Notes under the pieces: generated by a model
The model's input: only the letters and a program-made list of their open reading frames with translations
The model's database searches: none
Told to the model about the DNA's origin: nothing
Made by a program: the position numbers and the translations under genes
Shown: in pieces, positions 45,417-54,612 of the stretch
Position numbering within the stretch: the first letter of the stretch is position 1
How the letters are laid out: every line of letters begins with the position of its first letter
Origin: Mucilaginibacter ginsenosidivorans
GTDB taxonomy: Bacteria > Bacteroidota > Bacteroidia > Sphingobacteriales > Sphingobacteriaceae
Direction of reading: 5' to 3'
Assembly (NCBI RefSeq): GCF_007971025.1
Contig: NZ_CP042436.1
Location: 3,286,001-3,350,000 of the forward strand
Length of the DNA: 64,000 bases

Positions 45417-47018
45417 ATGAAAATGGGCAATATTGATGTTTTAGCGAACACGAATTCTTTAAAGCTGACCAAGCCATGGAAGGATTTTGCCCAGGATAAG
45501 AAGGCCCTTAAATGGCTGGAGGAGAACGTATTTTATGAGTATATGCGCAAGTGCCGCTGGTTTGCCGGCAAGGCGCGCATGATCAAATTCCTGAAGGTAC
45601 AGCAACTGCTTGATTTGCCCATAGACGGGGGGAAGGCATATTTAGTGATCGTACATGTTGGTTACACGTATGGTGACGAGGAAAAATATGCTCTACCTGT
45701 TTCATTCCTGCCCGATGATTATGAACTGATTGGACAGATCAATCCCAAAGCGTTTATCACCAAAATTACAACCGACGGCAAAGCCGGTTGGCTGATAGAT
45801 GCTATTTACGATTTTCGGTTCCAAACGGAGCTGTATAAGAATATATGGGAAAATGCTGCTGTGCCGCAGGAAAATGGGCAGCTGACCTATCACCGGGGCA
45901 AGGGTCTTGCTGCTACTGACGAGGATATGGGTTACCTGTGTGTTATACCCGACCTGGAGCAAAGTAATTCTTCGTTTGTATTCGGCAACAAATACTTCTT
46001 TAAACTGTACCGTAAACTTTTCCGCGAAATTAATCCTGAAGTAGAAATGCTGCAATTTCTTACTGAAACGGGCGGATTTAAAAATATCCCGTCGTTTTGC
46101 GGTAGCCTGATATACGAACGGCCGGGCATTCCACCTGTTACACTGGGCTTGATGATGCAAAAAGTATCCAGCAAGTGTGATAGCTGGGTGGCGACAGGTG
46201 ACGACCTGAATGATTTTCTTTTCATGTTTGTGGATAAGTTGTTCAGTGTGCGCGATGACGTATTTGAGAAAGTAGAGTTGTTGGGACGGCGGACCGCCGA
46301 AATGCACCTGGCGCTGTTATCGGATAAAAAGAATAAAGATTTTAAACCTGAAAAGTTCGATAGTGAATATATCACCTGGTTACAGGGGCACCTAAACAGA
46401 TTGCTGGTTAAAAGGATCAGCCTGTTAAAAGAAAATTATGCCCGTTTAGACAAAAATGCCAAAGCGCTGGCTGATGATTTTATAAATAGCGAAAAAATTA
46501 TCGGGCGTTTTTTTGAGAAGATAGGTAACAATGACCTGGTGTCGTCGCGCATACGCATACATGGCGATTATCATTTGGGCCAGGTGCTGTTTACAGGCAG
46601 CGATTATCTCATCATTGATTTTGAAGGGGAACCTGAAAGCTCTATAACCGACCGCAAAATAAAACATTCGCCGCTGAAGGATGTTGCGGGTATGATACGG
46701 TCTTTCCACTACGCTGTCTGCTCCAAATTATATTTTAGTAATGAGACAAAAGGAGTGGACCCGCAACGATTACAAAAGGCCGCCGACCGTTGGTATAAAC
46801 TGATAACCGATGCATATATCGATGCATATATGCATACAATGGGAGATATTTCAGCTACCTTCGGAGGCAGGACGGAGCTAAACTTCCTGCTGCAGCTACA
46901 CCTGCTGGAGAAGGCCGTGTATGAACTTGGTTATGAGCTTAATGGCCGCCCCGATTGGATACGGATACCATTGAAAGGCATCCAGCACGTATTATTCGAA
47001 ATAGAGAAATTTAATTAA
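45417..47018 (+). CDS. Maltokinase (Pep2/Mak-type)
   Basis: Maltokinase phosphorylates maltose with ATP to maltose-1-phosphate, the GlgE donor. The 533-residue protein has an N-terminal cap (RKCRWFAGKARMIKFL, the conserved opening region of Mak) and an aminoglycoside-phosphotransferase-like C-lobe with RIHGDYHLGQVL (catalytic Asp 384) and LIIDFEGEP (D401). The C-terminal LLEKAVYELGYELNGRPDWIRIPL block is typical of the Mak/TreS-Pep2 family. It is not fused to TreS, and no treS gene is in the window, so maltose would have to come from amylase products rather than trehalose. Confidence 0.93.
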   Translation: MKMGNIDVLANTNSLKLTKPWKDFAQDKKALKWLEENVFYEYMRKCRWFAGKARMIKFLKVQQLLDLPIDGGKAYLVIVHVGYTYGDEEKYALPVSFLPDDYELIGQINPKAFITKITTDGKAGWLIDAIYDFRFQTELYKNIWENAAVPQENGQLTYHRGKGLAATDEDMGYLCVIPDLEQSNSSFVFGNKYFFKLYRKLFREINPEVEMLQFLTETGGFKNIPSFCGSLIYERPGIPPVTLGLMMQKVSSKCDSWVATGDDLNDFLFMFVDKLFSVRDDVFEKVELLGRRTAEMHLALLSDKKNKDFKPEKFDSEYITWLQGHLNRLLVKRISLLKENYARLDKNAKALADDFINSEKIIGRFFEKIGNNDLVSSRIRIHGDYHLGQVLFTGSDYLIIDFEGEPESSITDRKIKHSPLKDVAGMIRSFHYAVCSKLYFSNETKGVDPQRLQKAADRWYKLITDAYIDAYMHTMGDISATFGGRTELNFLLQLHLLEKAVYELGYELNGRPDWIRIPLKGIQHVLFEIEKFN

Positions 47019-47038
47019 ACGCCCGCGGGCATACAGAT

Positions 47039-49162
47039 ATGGCTAAAACGAAAACTGGTACCGGCAAAGAAGCGCCTGCTGAAAAAAGCAGTGCCAAAAA
47101 GGCTAAACCTGCAGAAAAGAAAGTAGTTGCAGAAAAGTCAGTTAAAAAAACCGCATCTTCAACAAAAGATGCAGCAAAGCCCGCCAAAGCGGCGCCGGCA
47201 AATAAAGCAACCAAGCCGTCAACCAAAAAAACCATGCCTGAAAGTGTTATAAAGAACAGCGTAGAACCATACAGCCGTTTTACCGATTTTGACATCAGCC
47301 TGTTCAAATCAGGGAAGCATTATAAATTATACGAAAAATTCGGCTCCCACGTAGTTGAATTTAACGGCGTTATCGGAACCTATTTTTCCGTATGGGCTCC
47401 AAATGCGCAGTTTGTTTCCGTTATCGGCAATTTCAATTACTGGAACCGGGGTTCGCATGTGTTATTTTCAAGGTGGGATTCGTCGGGCATATGGGAGGGT
47501 TTTATCCCTAACGTAGGCGATGGTGAAACCTATAAATATTTTATCAAGTCATCGTCGGGCGAGGAACTTGAAAAAAGTGATCCGTTTGCCCTACGCTGGG
47601 AGGAACCTCCGCGTACGGCGTCTATCGTCGCTGACACTTATTACGAGTGGAAGGATGCCAAATGGATGAAGAACAGGTACCAGCACAACGGGATAGACAG
47701 GCCCTATTCGGTTTACGAAGTTCATATTGGTTCATGGGCGCGTAACCCGGAAAGCCCCGATTCTTTTTACTCCTACGAGCAGCTGGCCGATAAATTAGTG
47801 CCTTATGTAAAGGAAATGGGTTTTACGCATGTCGAGTTTATGCCGATAGCCGAACACCCGTATTATCCGAGCTGGGGTTACCAGGTTAGCGGTTATTATG
47901 CGGCATCCAGCCGGTACGGCACACCGAAGCAGTTGATGGGACTGATAGAAACGTTCCACAACGAAGGCATAGGTGTGATCATGGATTGGGTACCATCGCA
48001 TTTCCCGGGTGATATTCATGCATTGTATCGTTTCGACGGCACGCATTTGTATGAGCATGCCGACACCCGTAAAGGATTTCACCCCGATTGGAAATCCTTT
48101 ATCTTCAATTATGGCCGTAACGAAGTACGCGCTTTTCTTATCAGCAACGCGCTGTTTTGGCTCGATCGTTACCATGTGGATGGCTTACGCGTGGATGCTG
48201 TTGCATCGATGCTTTATTTGGATTACTCGCGCAAAGATGGTGAATGGGAACCTAACATATATGGAGGCAATGAGAACCTGGAAGCAATATCCTTCCTGAA
48301 AGAATTTAATGAAGCTTGTTATAGTCACTTCCCTGATACGCAAACCATAGCTGAAGAGTCGACATCGTTCACCGGTGTGAGCCGCCCGGTTTATACCGGC
48401 GGATTGGGCTTTGGAATGAAATGGATGATGGGCTGGATGCACGATACCATCAAATATTTTTCTACCGATCCGTTGTTCCGTAAATATCACCACAACCAGA
48501 TCACTTTCAGTTTGATCTATGCCTTTACCGAAAATTTTATGCTGCCCTTCTCGCACGATGAGGTGGTTTACGGCAAAGGATCGATGCTAAATAAAATGCC
48601 GGGCGACGAATGGCAAAAGTTTGCTAACCTGCGCCTCGTTTATAGCTATATGTTTACCCACCCAGGTACGAAGCTGTTGTTTATGGGGGCTGAATTTGGA
48701 CAGGGCACCGAATGGGACTTCAGCAAATCGCTGGATTGGTATGTGCTTGAATACCCTAATCATAAAGGCGTGCAAGACACGGTTAAGGCACTGAATAAAC
48801 TGTATAAAAAAGAACCTGCGCTATATGAAAAGGCCTTTGAAGGAACCGGATTTGAATGGATAGACGGCGGTAATTCAGCAGATTCGGTTCTGATCTATAC
48901 CCGGAAGGGGCACGATCCTAAGAACGACCTCGTGATAGTTTTAAACATGACGCCAAATCCTCATGAAAACTTCCGTGTCGGGGTACCTGACGCCGGCAGC
49001 TGGAAAGAAATGTTCAATTCGGATGATAAAGCTTATTGGGGTAGCGGAATGGGGAATACCAAGGCGATAAAAGCAGATAAAGAGCACTGGCACGGAAGAG
49101 AAAACTCCATATTGGTAACCTTACCGCCGTTAAGTGCCGTCGTATTCAAAAAGAGTAAGTAG
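47039..49162 (+). CDS. glgB: 1,4-alpha-glucan branching enzyme with Lys-rich N-terminal extension
   Basis: GlgB makes alpha-1,6 branches in glycogen. The core shows CBM48 (GTYFSVWAPNAQFVSVIGNFNYWN), the GH13 barrel with nucleophile in GLRVDAVASM (D386), acid/base in TIAEESTS (E439) and FSHDEVVYGKGSM. Residues 1-65 are an extra stretch of Lys, Ala, Pro, Ser and Thr with AKP/KKA words, like the tails of histone H1-like proteins, not a usual part of GlgB. The ATG at 47039 is 20 bases after the maltokinase stop. An internal ATG (MPESVIKN, 47234) would give a normal enzyme, so the tail might be untranslated. It ends the GlgE pathway block. Confidence 0.94.
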   Translation: MAKTKTGTGKEAPAEKSSAKKAKPAEKKVVAEKSVKKTASSTKDAAKPAKAAPANKATKPSTKKTMPESVIKNSVEPYSRFTDFDISLFKSGKHYKLYEKFGSHVVEFNGVIGTYFSVWAPNAQFVSVIGNFNYWNRGSHVLFSRWDSSGIWEGFIPNVGDGETYKYFIKSSSGEELEKSDPFALRWEEPPRTASIVADTYYEWKDAKWMKNRYQHNGIDRPYSVYEVHIGSWARNPESPDSFYSYEQLADKLVPYVKEMGFTHVEFMPIAEHPYYPSWGYQVSGYYAASSRYGTPKQLMGLIETFHNEGIGVIMDWVPSHFPGDIHALYRFDGTHLYEHADTRKGFHPDWKSFIFNYGRNEVRAFLISNALFWLDRYHVDGLRVDAVASMLYLDYSRKDGEWEPNIYGGNENLEAISFLKEFNEACYSHFPDTQTIAEESTSFTGVSRPVYTGGLGFGMKWMMGWMHDTIKYFSTDPLFRKYHHNQITFSLIYAFTENFMLPFSHDEVVYGKGSMLNKMPGDEWQKFANLRLVYSYMFTHPGTKLLFMGAEFGQGTEWDFSKSLDWYVLEYPNHKGVQDTVKALNKLYKKEPALYEKAFEGTGFEWIDGGNSADSVLIYTRKGHDPKNDLVIVLNMTPNPHENFRVGVPDAGSWKEMFNSDDKAYWGSGMGNTKAIKADKEHWHGRENSILVTLPPLSAVVFKKSK

Positions 49163-49206
49163 GCAAACATAACTGCATTTAAAGGGTTTAAAGCGTAAAT
49201 GGTATC

Positions 49207-49401
49207 ATGAAGCGCTTTAAACCCCTTTATTTGTACCTGGCTGGTGCCATCGTCGCAGCTGTTATATTTGGGTATGAGGTTGTCGTTTACCATGGGTCCT
49301 TAGATTCTTTAGAGATCGTACTGAGTGCAATGCCCGCTTGTATACTCGCTTATCTTGCTTTTAAAGTACACCGCGAAAGCGACGATGAAGAATTAATGTG
49401 A
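49207..49401 (+). CDS. Small membrane protein, unknown
   Basis: The 64-residue protein has two hydrophobic segments (about 7-24 and 35-51) and an acidic C-terminus (HRESDDEELM). It starts 44 bases after the glgB stop, on the same strand, and has a plausible ATG, so it may be the last gene of the cluster or have its own start. No family recognised, and it could be a chance frame. Confidence 0.5.
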   Translation: MKRFKPLYLYLAGAIVAAVIFGYEVVVYHGSLDSLEIVLSAMPACILAYLAFKVHRESDDEELM

Positions 49402-49480
49402 GCTGATGTAACTACCTGTGTTATTTGGTTTTGAGAAGTTTATTGCTATATTGTATAAAATCCCAAACCAGGTTACATCA

Positions 49481-50500
49481 ATGAAAAAGTTCCTTTTTCT
49501 GCCAATGGCAGCTATCATTTGTCTTTATTCCTGCAAGCAGCAAAGCAATAGGCCTACTGTTGCCGAATATTTCGCCCCGGTCGATTCAGGTGTGCAGGCA
49601 GCTGGCATAAAAATGGTCAGCATCAAAACGCCGGTGGGCAACTTTAAAGTATGGACCAAGCGTATCGGCACCAACCCGCGCATCAAGGTTTTGTTGTTAC
49701 ATGGCGGCCCGGCATTTACACACGAATACCTGGAGTGTTTCGAAAGCTTTTTTCCAAAGGAAGGCTTTGAAATGATAGAGTACGATCAATTAGGCTCGTA
49801 TTATAGCGATCAGCCGCGCGACAGTAGTTTATGGACCACTGCTCGGTTTGTAGAAGAGGTGGAACAGGTGCGGCAGGCCCTGAAACTGGACAGCAGTAAC
49901 TTTTACCTTTTTGGCAATTCGTGGGGCGGAATACTGGCTATGGAGTACGCACTGAAATACCAGAAAAACCTAAAAGGGATGATCGTATCCAACATGATGG
50001 CCAGTATCCCGGCGTATGAAAAATATAACCTGGTGCTGAGGAGCCAGATGTGCAAATCGCTGGTTGATTCACTGATGAATTATGAGGCTAAGGGAATGTA
50101 TAAGGATACAACTTACCAAAGGCTTATCTTTTCTGAATTTTATAATAAGCATTTATGCCGCCTCCCCGAATGGCCAGAGCCCGTAAACCGTGCATTTAAA
50201 CATCTTAATGAAGAAATTTATGTAATGATGCAAGGTCCGAGTGAGTTTAAAACAGGAGGGAGGCTGCTGCACTGGGATATCAGCAACCGGCTAAAGGAAA
50301 TTACCGTGCCAACGCTGATGGTTGGCGCCAAATACGACTCGATGGATCCAAAATACATGGAGTGGATGAGCACCCAGGTAAAAAATGGCAAAAGTTTATA
50401 TTGTCCTAACGGAAGCCACCTGTGTTTTTGGGATGATCAGCAGGTGTTTATGGATGGGGTAATAAAATTTATTAAGGATGTGGATGCCGCGAAATGGTAA
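49481..50500 (+). CDS. Prolyl-aminopeptidase-like alpha/beta-hydrolase lipoprotein
   Basis: The start at 49481 (MKKFLFLPM) places a lipobox (IICLYSCKQ, Cys about residue 18) directly after the start. The earlier ATG at 49418 would give an atypical extension. The 339-residue protein has the nucleophile elbow GNSWGG, the oxyanion segment LLLHGGPAFTHE and the Asp/His of the triad expected near AKYDSM and GSHLCFW. The proline-iminopeptidase branch is suggested by HGGPAFTHEYL and YDQLGSYYSDQP. It would be a membrane-anchored exopeptidase. Substrate range unknown. Confidence 0.88.
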   Translation: MKKFLFLPMAAIICLYSCKQQSNRPTVAEYFAPVDSGVQAAGIKMVSIKTPVGNFKVWTKRIGTNPRIKVLLLHGGPAFTHEYLECFESFFPKEGFEMIEYDQLGSYYSDQPRDSSLWTTARFVEEVEQVRQALKLDSSNFYLFGNSWGGILAMEYALKYQKNLKGMIVSNMMASIPAYEKYNLVLRSQMCKSLVDSLMNYEAKGMYKDTTYQRLIFSEFYNKHLCRLPEWPEPVNRAFKHLNEEIYVMMQGPSEFKTGGRLLHWDISNRLKEITVPTLMVGAKYDSMDPKYMEWMSTQVKNGKSLYCPNGSHLCFWDDQQVFMDGVIKFIKDVDAAKW

Positions 50501-50501
50501 A

Positions 50502-50849
50502 CTAATGAGCAGGCTCCAGTAACGGCCGTGGATCGAATAATACTTTGAACCAGGCTATCTTATGATGTTCGATATGGTACCATCCGCTGCTGAATATTTT
50601 TCGGCCGCCCATGTCGATATCGTACCAAAGACAAACGTCGTTTCCTTCGGCGAATGCTTTTTGTACATCGTATTTCAACTTCATTTTCGCCATGTCGTTA
50701 AAATAAGCATCGGCACTGGTGCGGGTTCCCAGTACGCCGATAAATTTCAGATCGTCGCTTGTATGCTTGCGGGCGCTTTCAAAATCTTCTTCATTTAGCG
50801 CTTTGATAAACGACAACACCGTTTGCTTTGAACTTGCTGTATTTGGCAT
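50502..50849 (-). CDS. NTF2-like/SnoaL-fold small protein
   Basis: The 115-residue protein has the usual SnoaL/NTF2 opening TVLSFIKALNEEDFESARKHTSDDLKFIGVLG and a C-terminal beta stretch with FSSGWYHIEHHKIAWFKVLFDPRPLL. These are ligand-binding cone folds; no active site can be read. It converges on the aminopeptidase gene, with the stops one base apart. Confidence 0.82.
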   Translation of the reverse strand: MPNTASSKQTVLSFIKALNEEDFESARKHTSDDLKFIGVLGTRTSADAYFNDMAKMKLKYDVQKAFAEGNDVCLWYDIDMGGRKIFSSGWYHIEHHKIAWFKVLFDPRPLLEPAH

Positions 50850-50970
50850 GATTTAAGAGTTTTGGTGTTCATTGTAAAACCAATGCGGAGAGTTATGGTT
50901 TTATTAAGAAACGCAAATAAAGGTGGTTTGTTGTTTTAAAGCTGAAAGCGGAATGATCAAGCGTAAGCTC

Positions 50971-51540
50971 TAGTAAACAACCCCCACCTAAGGTGGGGGC
51001 TTTATCCTAACCCCTAAAGGGGATGGTCGTCAAAACAATTTCAGGTCAGTTGTTCCGTCTTCTTTCCGCTCTTCTGTTTCCTGATATTTTACATAGTTCT
51101 TTATCCGTTCTTCATCTACACCTACCGTACTTACAAAATAACCTCTACTCCAAAAATGATTACCCCAATATGGCTTCTTGCGCAAACTCGGATAATTACT
51201 GAACATCATTAGTGCTGTTTTACCTTTTAATATCCCCATGAAATCACTCACACTCATCTTTGGCGGGATGCTACAAACCATGTGAACATGATCGGCTTGA
51301 ATATTCATCTCCAATATCTCCACTTCTTTCCATCCGCATATTGCTCGAATCTTATTCTCCAATGTATCGGCCACCACATCTGTTAATACCCTGAAGCGAT
51401 ATTTCGGCGTCCACACAACATGGTAAACACAATAGTAAAAGCTATGAGATAATTTCCTGTATTTCGTCACAAATACTAAGATAGCGGTTTCTGGCCTAGC
51501 CTTCACACCTTACCTACCGCCTTAGGCGGTGGTTTTACTA
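50971..51540 (-). mobile_element. IS200-type insertion sequence (single tnpA)
   Basis: One HUH transposase gene is flanked by end hairpins. Downstream of tnpA lies CCCCCACCT/AGGTGGGGG (50981-50999) plus CCCCTAAAGGGG (51011-51022); upstream lies ACCGCC-TTA-GGCGGT (51516-51530). Short AGTAAAA/AGTAAAC words lie near both edges (about 50972 and 51533-51540). Total length is about 570 bases, which fits IS200. No tnpB is present. The exact ends are estimated. Confidence 0.8.
51030..51470 (-). CDS. tnpA: IS200/IS605-family Y1 transposase TnpA
   Basis: TnpA is the HUH single-stranded-DNA transposase. The typical opening KYRKLSHSFYYCVYHVVWTPKYRFRVL is preceded by GTG-ACG, so a GTG start at 51468-51470 gives a protein of 146 residues matching the family start. 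An ATG at 51504-51506 would add about 12 unusual residues. The HUH motif is in ADHVHMVCSIPP, and the catalytic Tyr lies in the last part (RIKNYVKYQETEE). WSRGYFVSTVG is also characteristic. No frameshift is seen, so it may be active. Confidence 0.9.
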   Translation of the reverse strand: MTKYRKLSHSFYYCVYHVVWTPKYRFRVLTDVVADTLENKIRAICGWKEVEILEMNIQADHVHMVCSIPPKMSVSDFMGILKGKTALMMFSNYPSLRKKPYWGNHFWSRGYFVSTVGVDEERIKNYVKYQETEERKEDGTTDLKLF

Positions 51541-51546
51541 TTATAA

Positions 51547-51584
51547 TAAAAAAAAGGCAGCCCGGAGATACTCCAGGCCGCCTT
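51547..51584 (-). terminator. Rho-independent terminator of gapA operon
   Basis: A 14-pair hairpin (51554-51584, two G-T pairs, loop TAT) is followed on the minus strand by a run of T. It follows the gapA stop at 51644 after about 60 bases and lies just left of it. Confidence 0.88.
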
Positions 51585-51643
51585 CATATTTTGAACAGGA
51601 AAAGCAAAACCTTTAACCTTTCTGCTTTAACCTTTTACCTTTC

Positions 51644-52645
<1,002 letters not shown>

Positions 52646-53494
52646 TTAATTTTTACTAGAATAATATGTTAACAGATTGTTTATAGGTTCTTTTACAATA
52701 TTCCCGATAGTAATATTTGTACCCGAGGCGGCCTCAACCAAATAGTCCTGGAAATTAGCGGCTACAGAGCCGGTGAAATTTACCGTGGCTCCCGGGTGTT
52801 GTTTATGTAAAGGTAGCAAATAAGTGTGAATTAGCTTGGTGAAACCGGCAATTATGACGCTCTTTAGATAATTATCGTCCTTATTATCGAGATAAAACTC
52901 TGCAAATGAGCTCAGAAACACAGCAGGTTGTTTTTGCCGGTAAATCTTCTCCAGCAAGCTCCTGCGGTCCAGGTCGTAGCGGTGTTCAAACTTTTTTCGG
53001 ATGTTGGGCGGAAGGGTCTCATTCATAAAAGCCTTTAGCAATTGCCTCCCCAGCCAGTTACCCGAGCCCTCATCAGCCAAAATAAAACCGAGACCATAGT
53101 TATTTGGCTTTACCCTGCGCCCATCGTACCAGGCTGCGTTAGATCCGCTGCCGCAAATGCAAATAATGCCCGGCCTGTTTTTACAACAAGCTATAGCGGC
53201 GGCATCTATATCATGCTCCACGGTTACTTTTCCGAATTTAAAAAACTCTGAAAATGCGTTATGAACAATATTTTTCAGGTCACTGGAAAACGAGCCGGCG
53301 CCGTAAAAGTAAATGCGTTTGATCTCCTCGGCGTGATGAATGAGATTAATATTTTTATTGAGCAGGGCAATTATCTGCTTTTCGTCATTAAAATAGGGAT
53401 TAATGCCACCTGTTTTGAACGAGGCTATCGTGCGGCCCCTATCAGCGAGCCGCCAGTCGGCATAATTCGATCCACTATAAACAACTGCGATCAT
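52646..53494 (-). CDS. Degenerate BadF/N-acetylglucosamine-kinase-like protein in the glycolytic operon
   Basis: The 282-residue protein aligns with its neighbour at 55412-56272 through the BadF/ASKHA fold: YGAGSFSSDLKNIV, HDIDAAAIACC, ICGSGSNAAWYDG and ILADEGSGNWLGRQLL. The phosphate-1 loop is altered. The neighbour has ADGGSTKTNW, but here the aligned sequence is VYSGSNYADW, so the metal-binding Asp is Tyr and the Lys/Thr are lost. A true kinase activity is therefore doubtful. The phosphate-2 loop (GSGSN) and adenosine region are kept. It sits between pfkA (4 bases) and gapA (6 bases), so it may be a non-catalytic sugar or nucleotide sensor; this is inference. Confidence 0.85.
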   Translation of the reverse strand: MIAVVYSGSNYADWRLADRGRTIASFKTGGINPYFNDEKQIIALLNKNINLIHHAEEIKRIYFYGAGSFSSDLKNIVHNAFSEFFKFGKVTVEHDIDAAAIACCKNRPGIICICGSGSNAAWYDGRRVKPNNYGLGFILADEGSGNWLGRQLLKAFMNETLPPNIRKKFEHRYDLDRRSLLEKIYRQKQPAVFLSSFAEFYLDNKDDNYLKSVIIAGFTKLIHTYLLPLHKQHPGATVNFTGSVAANFQDYLVEAASGTNITIGNIVKEPINNLLTYYSSKN

Positions 53495-53498
53495 TCAA

Positions 53499-54485
53499 TC
53501 AGATTGATAGTATGTCGGCCATCTCCATCAAATCTTGCTCCAGTTTAAACTCGTGTTGGGTAAGTGCCTCTTCAAGGCTGGTAATTTTTATATTGTTTGC
53601 CTGCAGGCCGACCATTTTTTGGGTATGCCCGTTAAGCAAAGCTTTTACGGCCGCATATCCTAAACGGCTTCCCAATACACGGTCGAAAGCTGACGGGCTT
53701 CCTCCGCGTTGTAAGTGTCCCAGGATGGTAACCTTAATATCGTATACTTTTATTTCGTTCTGAACCCGGCGGGCGATGTCATACACACCACCATTTTTGT
53801 CGCCTTCGGCAACAATTACAATGCTGGATGATTTTTTATTATGCTGACCGGCACGCAGGTTCTCAATCAGGTCGTCGATAGCGGTAGCTTTTTCGGGTAG
53901 TAAAATTGCTTCGGCACCGCAACAAACGCCTGCCCTGAGAGCGATAGCGCCCGAATCGCGACCCATTACCTCGATGAAAAACAAGCGGTCGTGCGCATCA
54001 GCAGTGTCTCTTATTTTATCAATAGCCTCAACTACCGTATTCGTCGCGGTATCAAAGCCAAGCGTATACGTTGAGCCATAAAGGTCGTTATCGATAGTAC
54101 CCGGTACCCCCATTACTTTTATATCCGGGTATTTTTTTGAGAAGCGTAATGCCCCGGTAAAAGTACCGTCGCCTCCTATCACTACGAGGGCGTCAATGCC
54201 CTGCTCCTTTAAGTTCTGATATGCTGTTTCCATACCCTCGTCGGTACGGAAAGGCAGGCAACGGGCCGTTTTTAGTATCGTGCCGCCTAAATTAAGAATG
54301 TTACTAACCGAACGCGGGTTCATATCGTACATATCGTTTTCGATAAGTCCCTGGTAACCTTTACGTATCCCTACAACATTCAGCCCACTGTATATACCTG
54401 TACGTACAACGGCCCTTATGCAGGGGTTCATGCCGGGGGCATCGCCGCCAGATGTTAGTACGCCAAGTTTTGAAATCTTTTGCAT
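53499..54485 (-). CDS. pfkA: ATP-dependent 6-phosphofructokinase
   Basis: PfkA phosphorylates fructose-6-phosphate, the committed step of glycolysis. The 328-residue protein has LTSGGDAPGMN at the N-terminus, GGDGTFTGA at 104-112 (Gly after Asp indicates ATP rather than pyrophosphate use), the catalytic PGTIDNDL (D132), MGRDSGAIAL and the C-terminal ILGHLQRGGSPSAFDR. It is the first gene of the operon with the degenerate kinase and gapA, and is divergent from the Nudix-type regulator. Confidence 0.97.
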   Translation of the reverse strand: MQKISKLGVLTSGGDAPGMNPCIRAVVRTGIYSGLNVVGIRKGYQGLIENDMYDMNPRSVSNILNLGGTILKTARCLPFRTDEGMETAYQNLKEQGIDALVVIGGDGTFTGALRFSKKYPDIKVMGVPGTIDNDLYGSTYTLGFDTATNTVVEAIDKIRDTADAHDRLFFIEVMGRDSGAIALRAGVCCGAEAILLPEKATAIDDLIENLRAGQHNKKSSSIVIVAEGDKNGGVYDIARRVQNEIKVYDIKVTILGHLQRGGSPSAFDRVLGSRLGYAAVKALLNGHTQKMVGLQANNIKITSLEEALTQHEFKLEQDLMEMADILSI

Positions 54486-54507
54486 TTTTATTGCTGTTTT
54501 TCAGGTG

Positions 54508-54515
54508 CGAATATA
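54508..54515 (-). promoter_or_regulatory. Putative -7 promoter element of the pfkA operon
   Basis: The minus strand reads TATATTCG, seven of eight matches to TANNTTTG, about 25 bases before the pfkA ATG. It lies in the 127-base spacer shared with the divergent regulator, which could hold the regulator's operator. Confidence 0.35.
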
Positions 54516-54612
54516 GTGTGTGTAGATTACACCATTGAATTTTATTTTATTTTTTTTATATTCGGATTTTTAGAGCATATCTTTAGCCCGTAAACCTAAA
54601 ATACAATACATA

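Noticed and set aside
45702..46375. Two long minus-strand frames opposite the maltokinase gene
   Set aside because: They lie entirely inside a well-supported gene on the other strand and show no family motifs.
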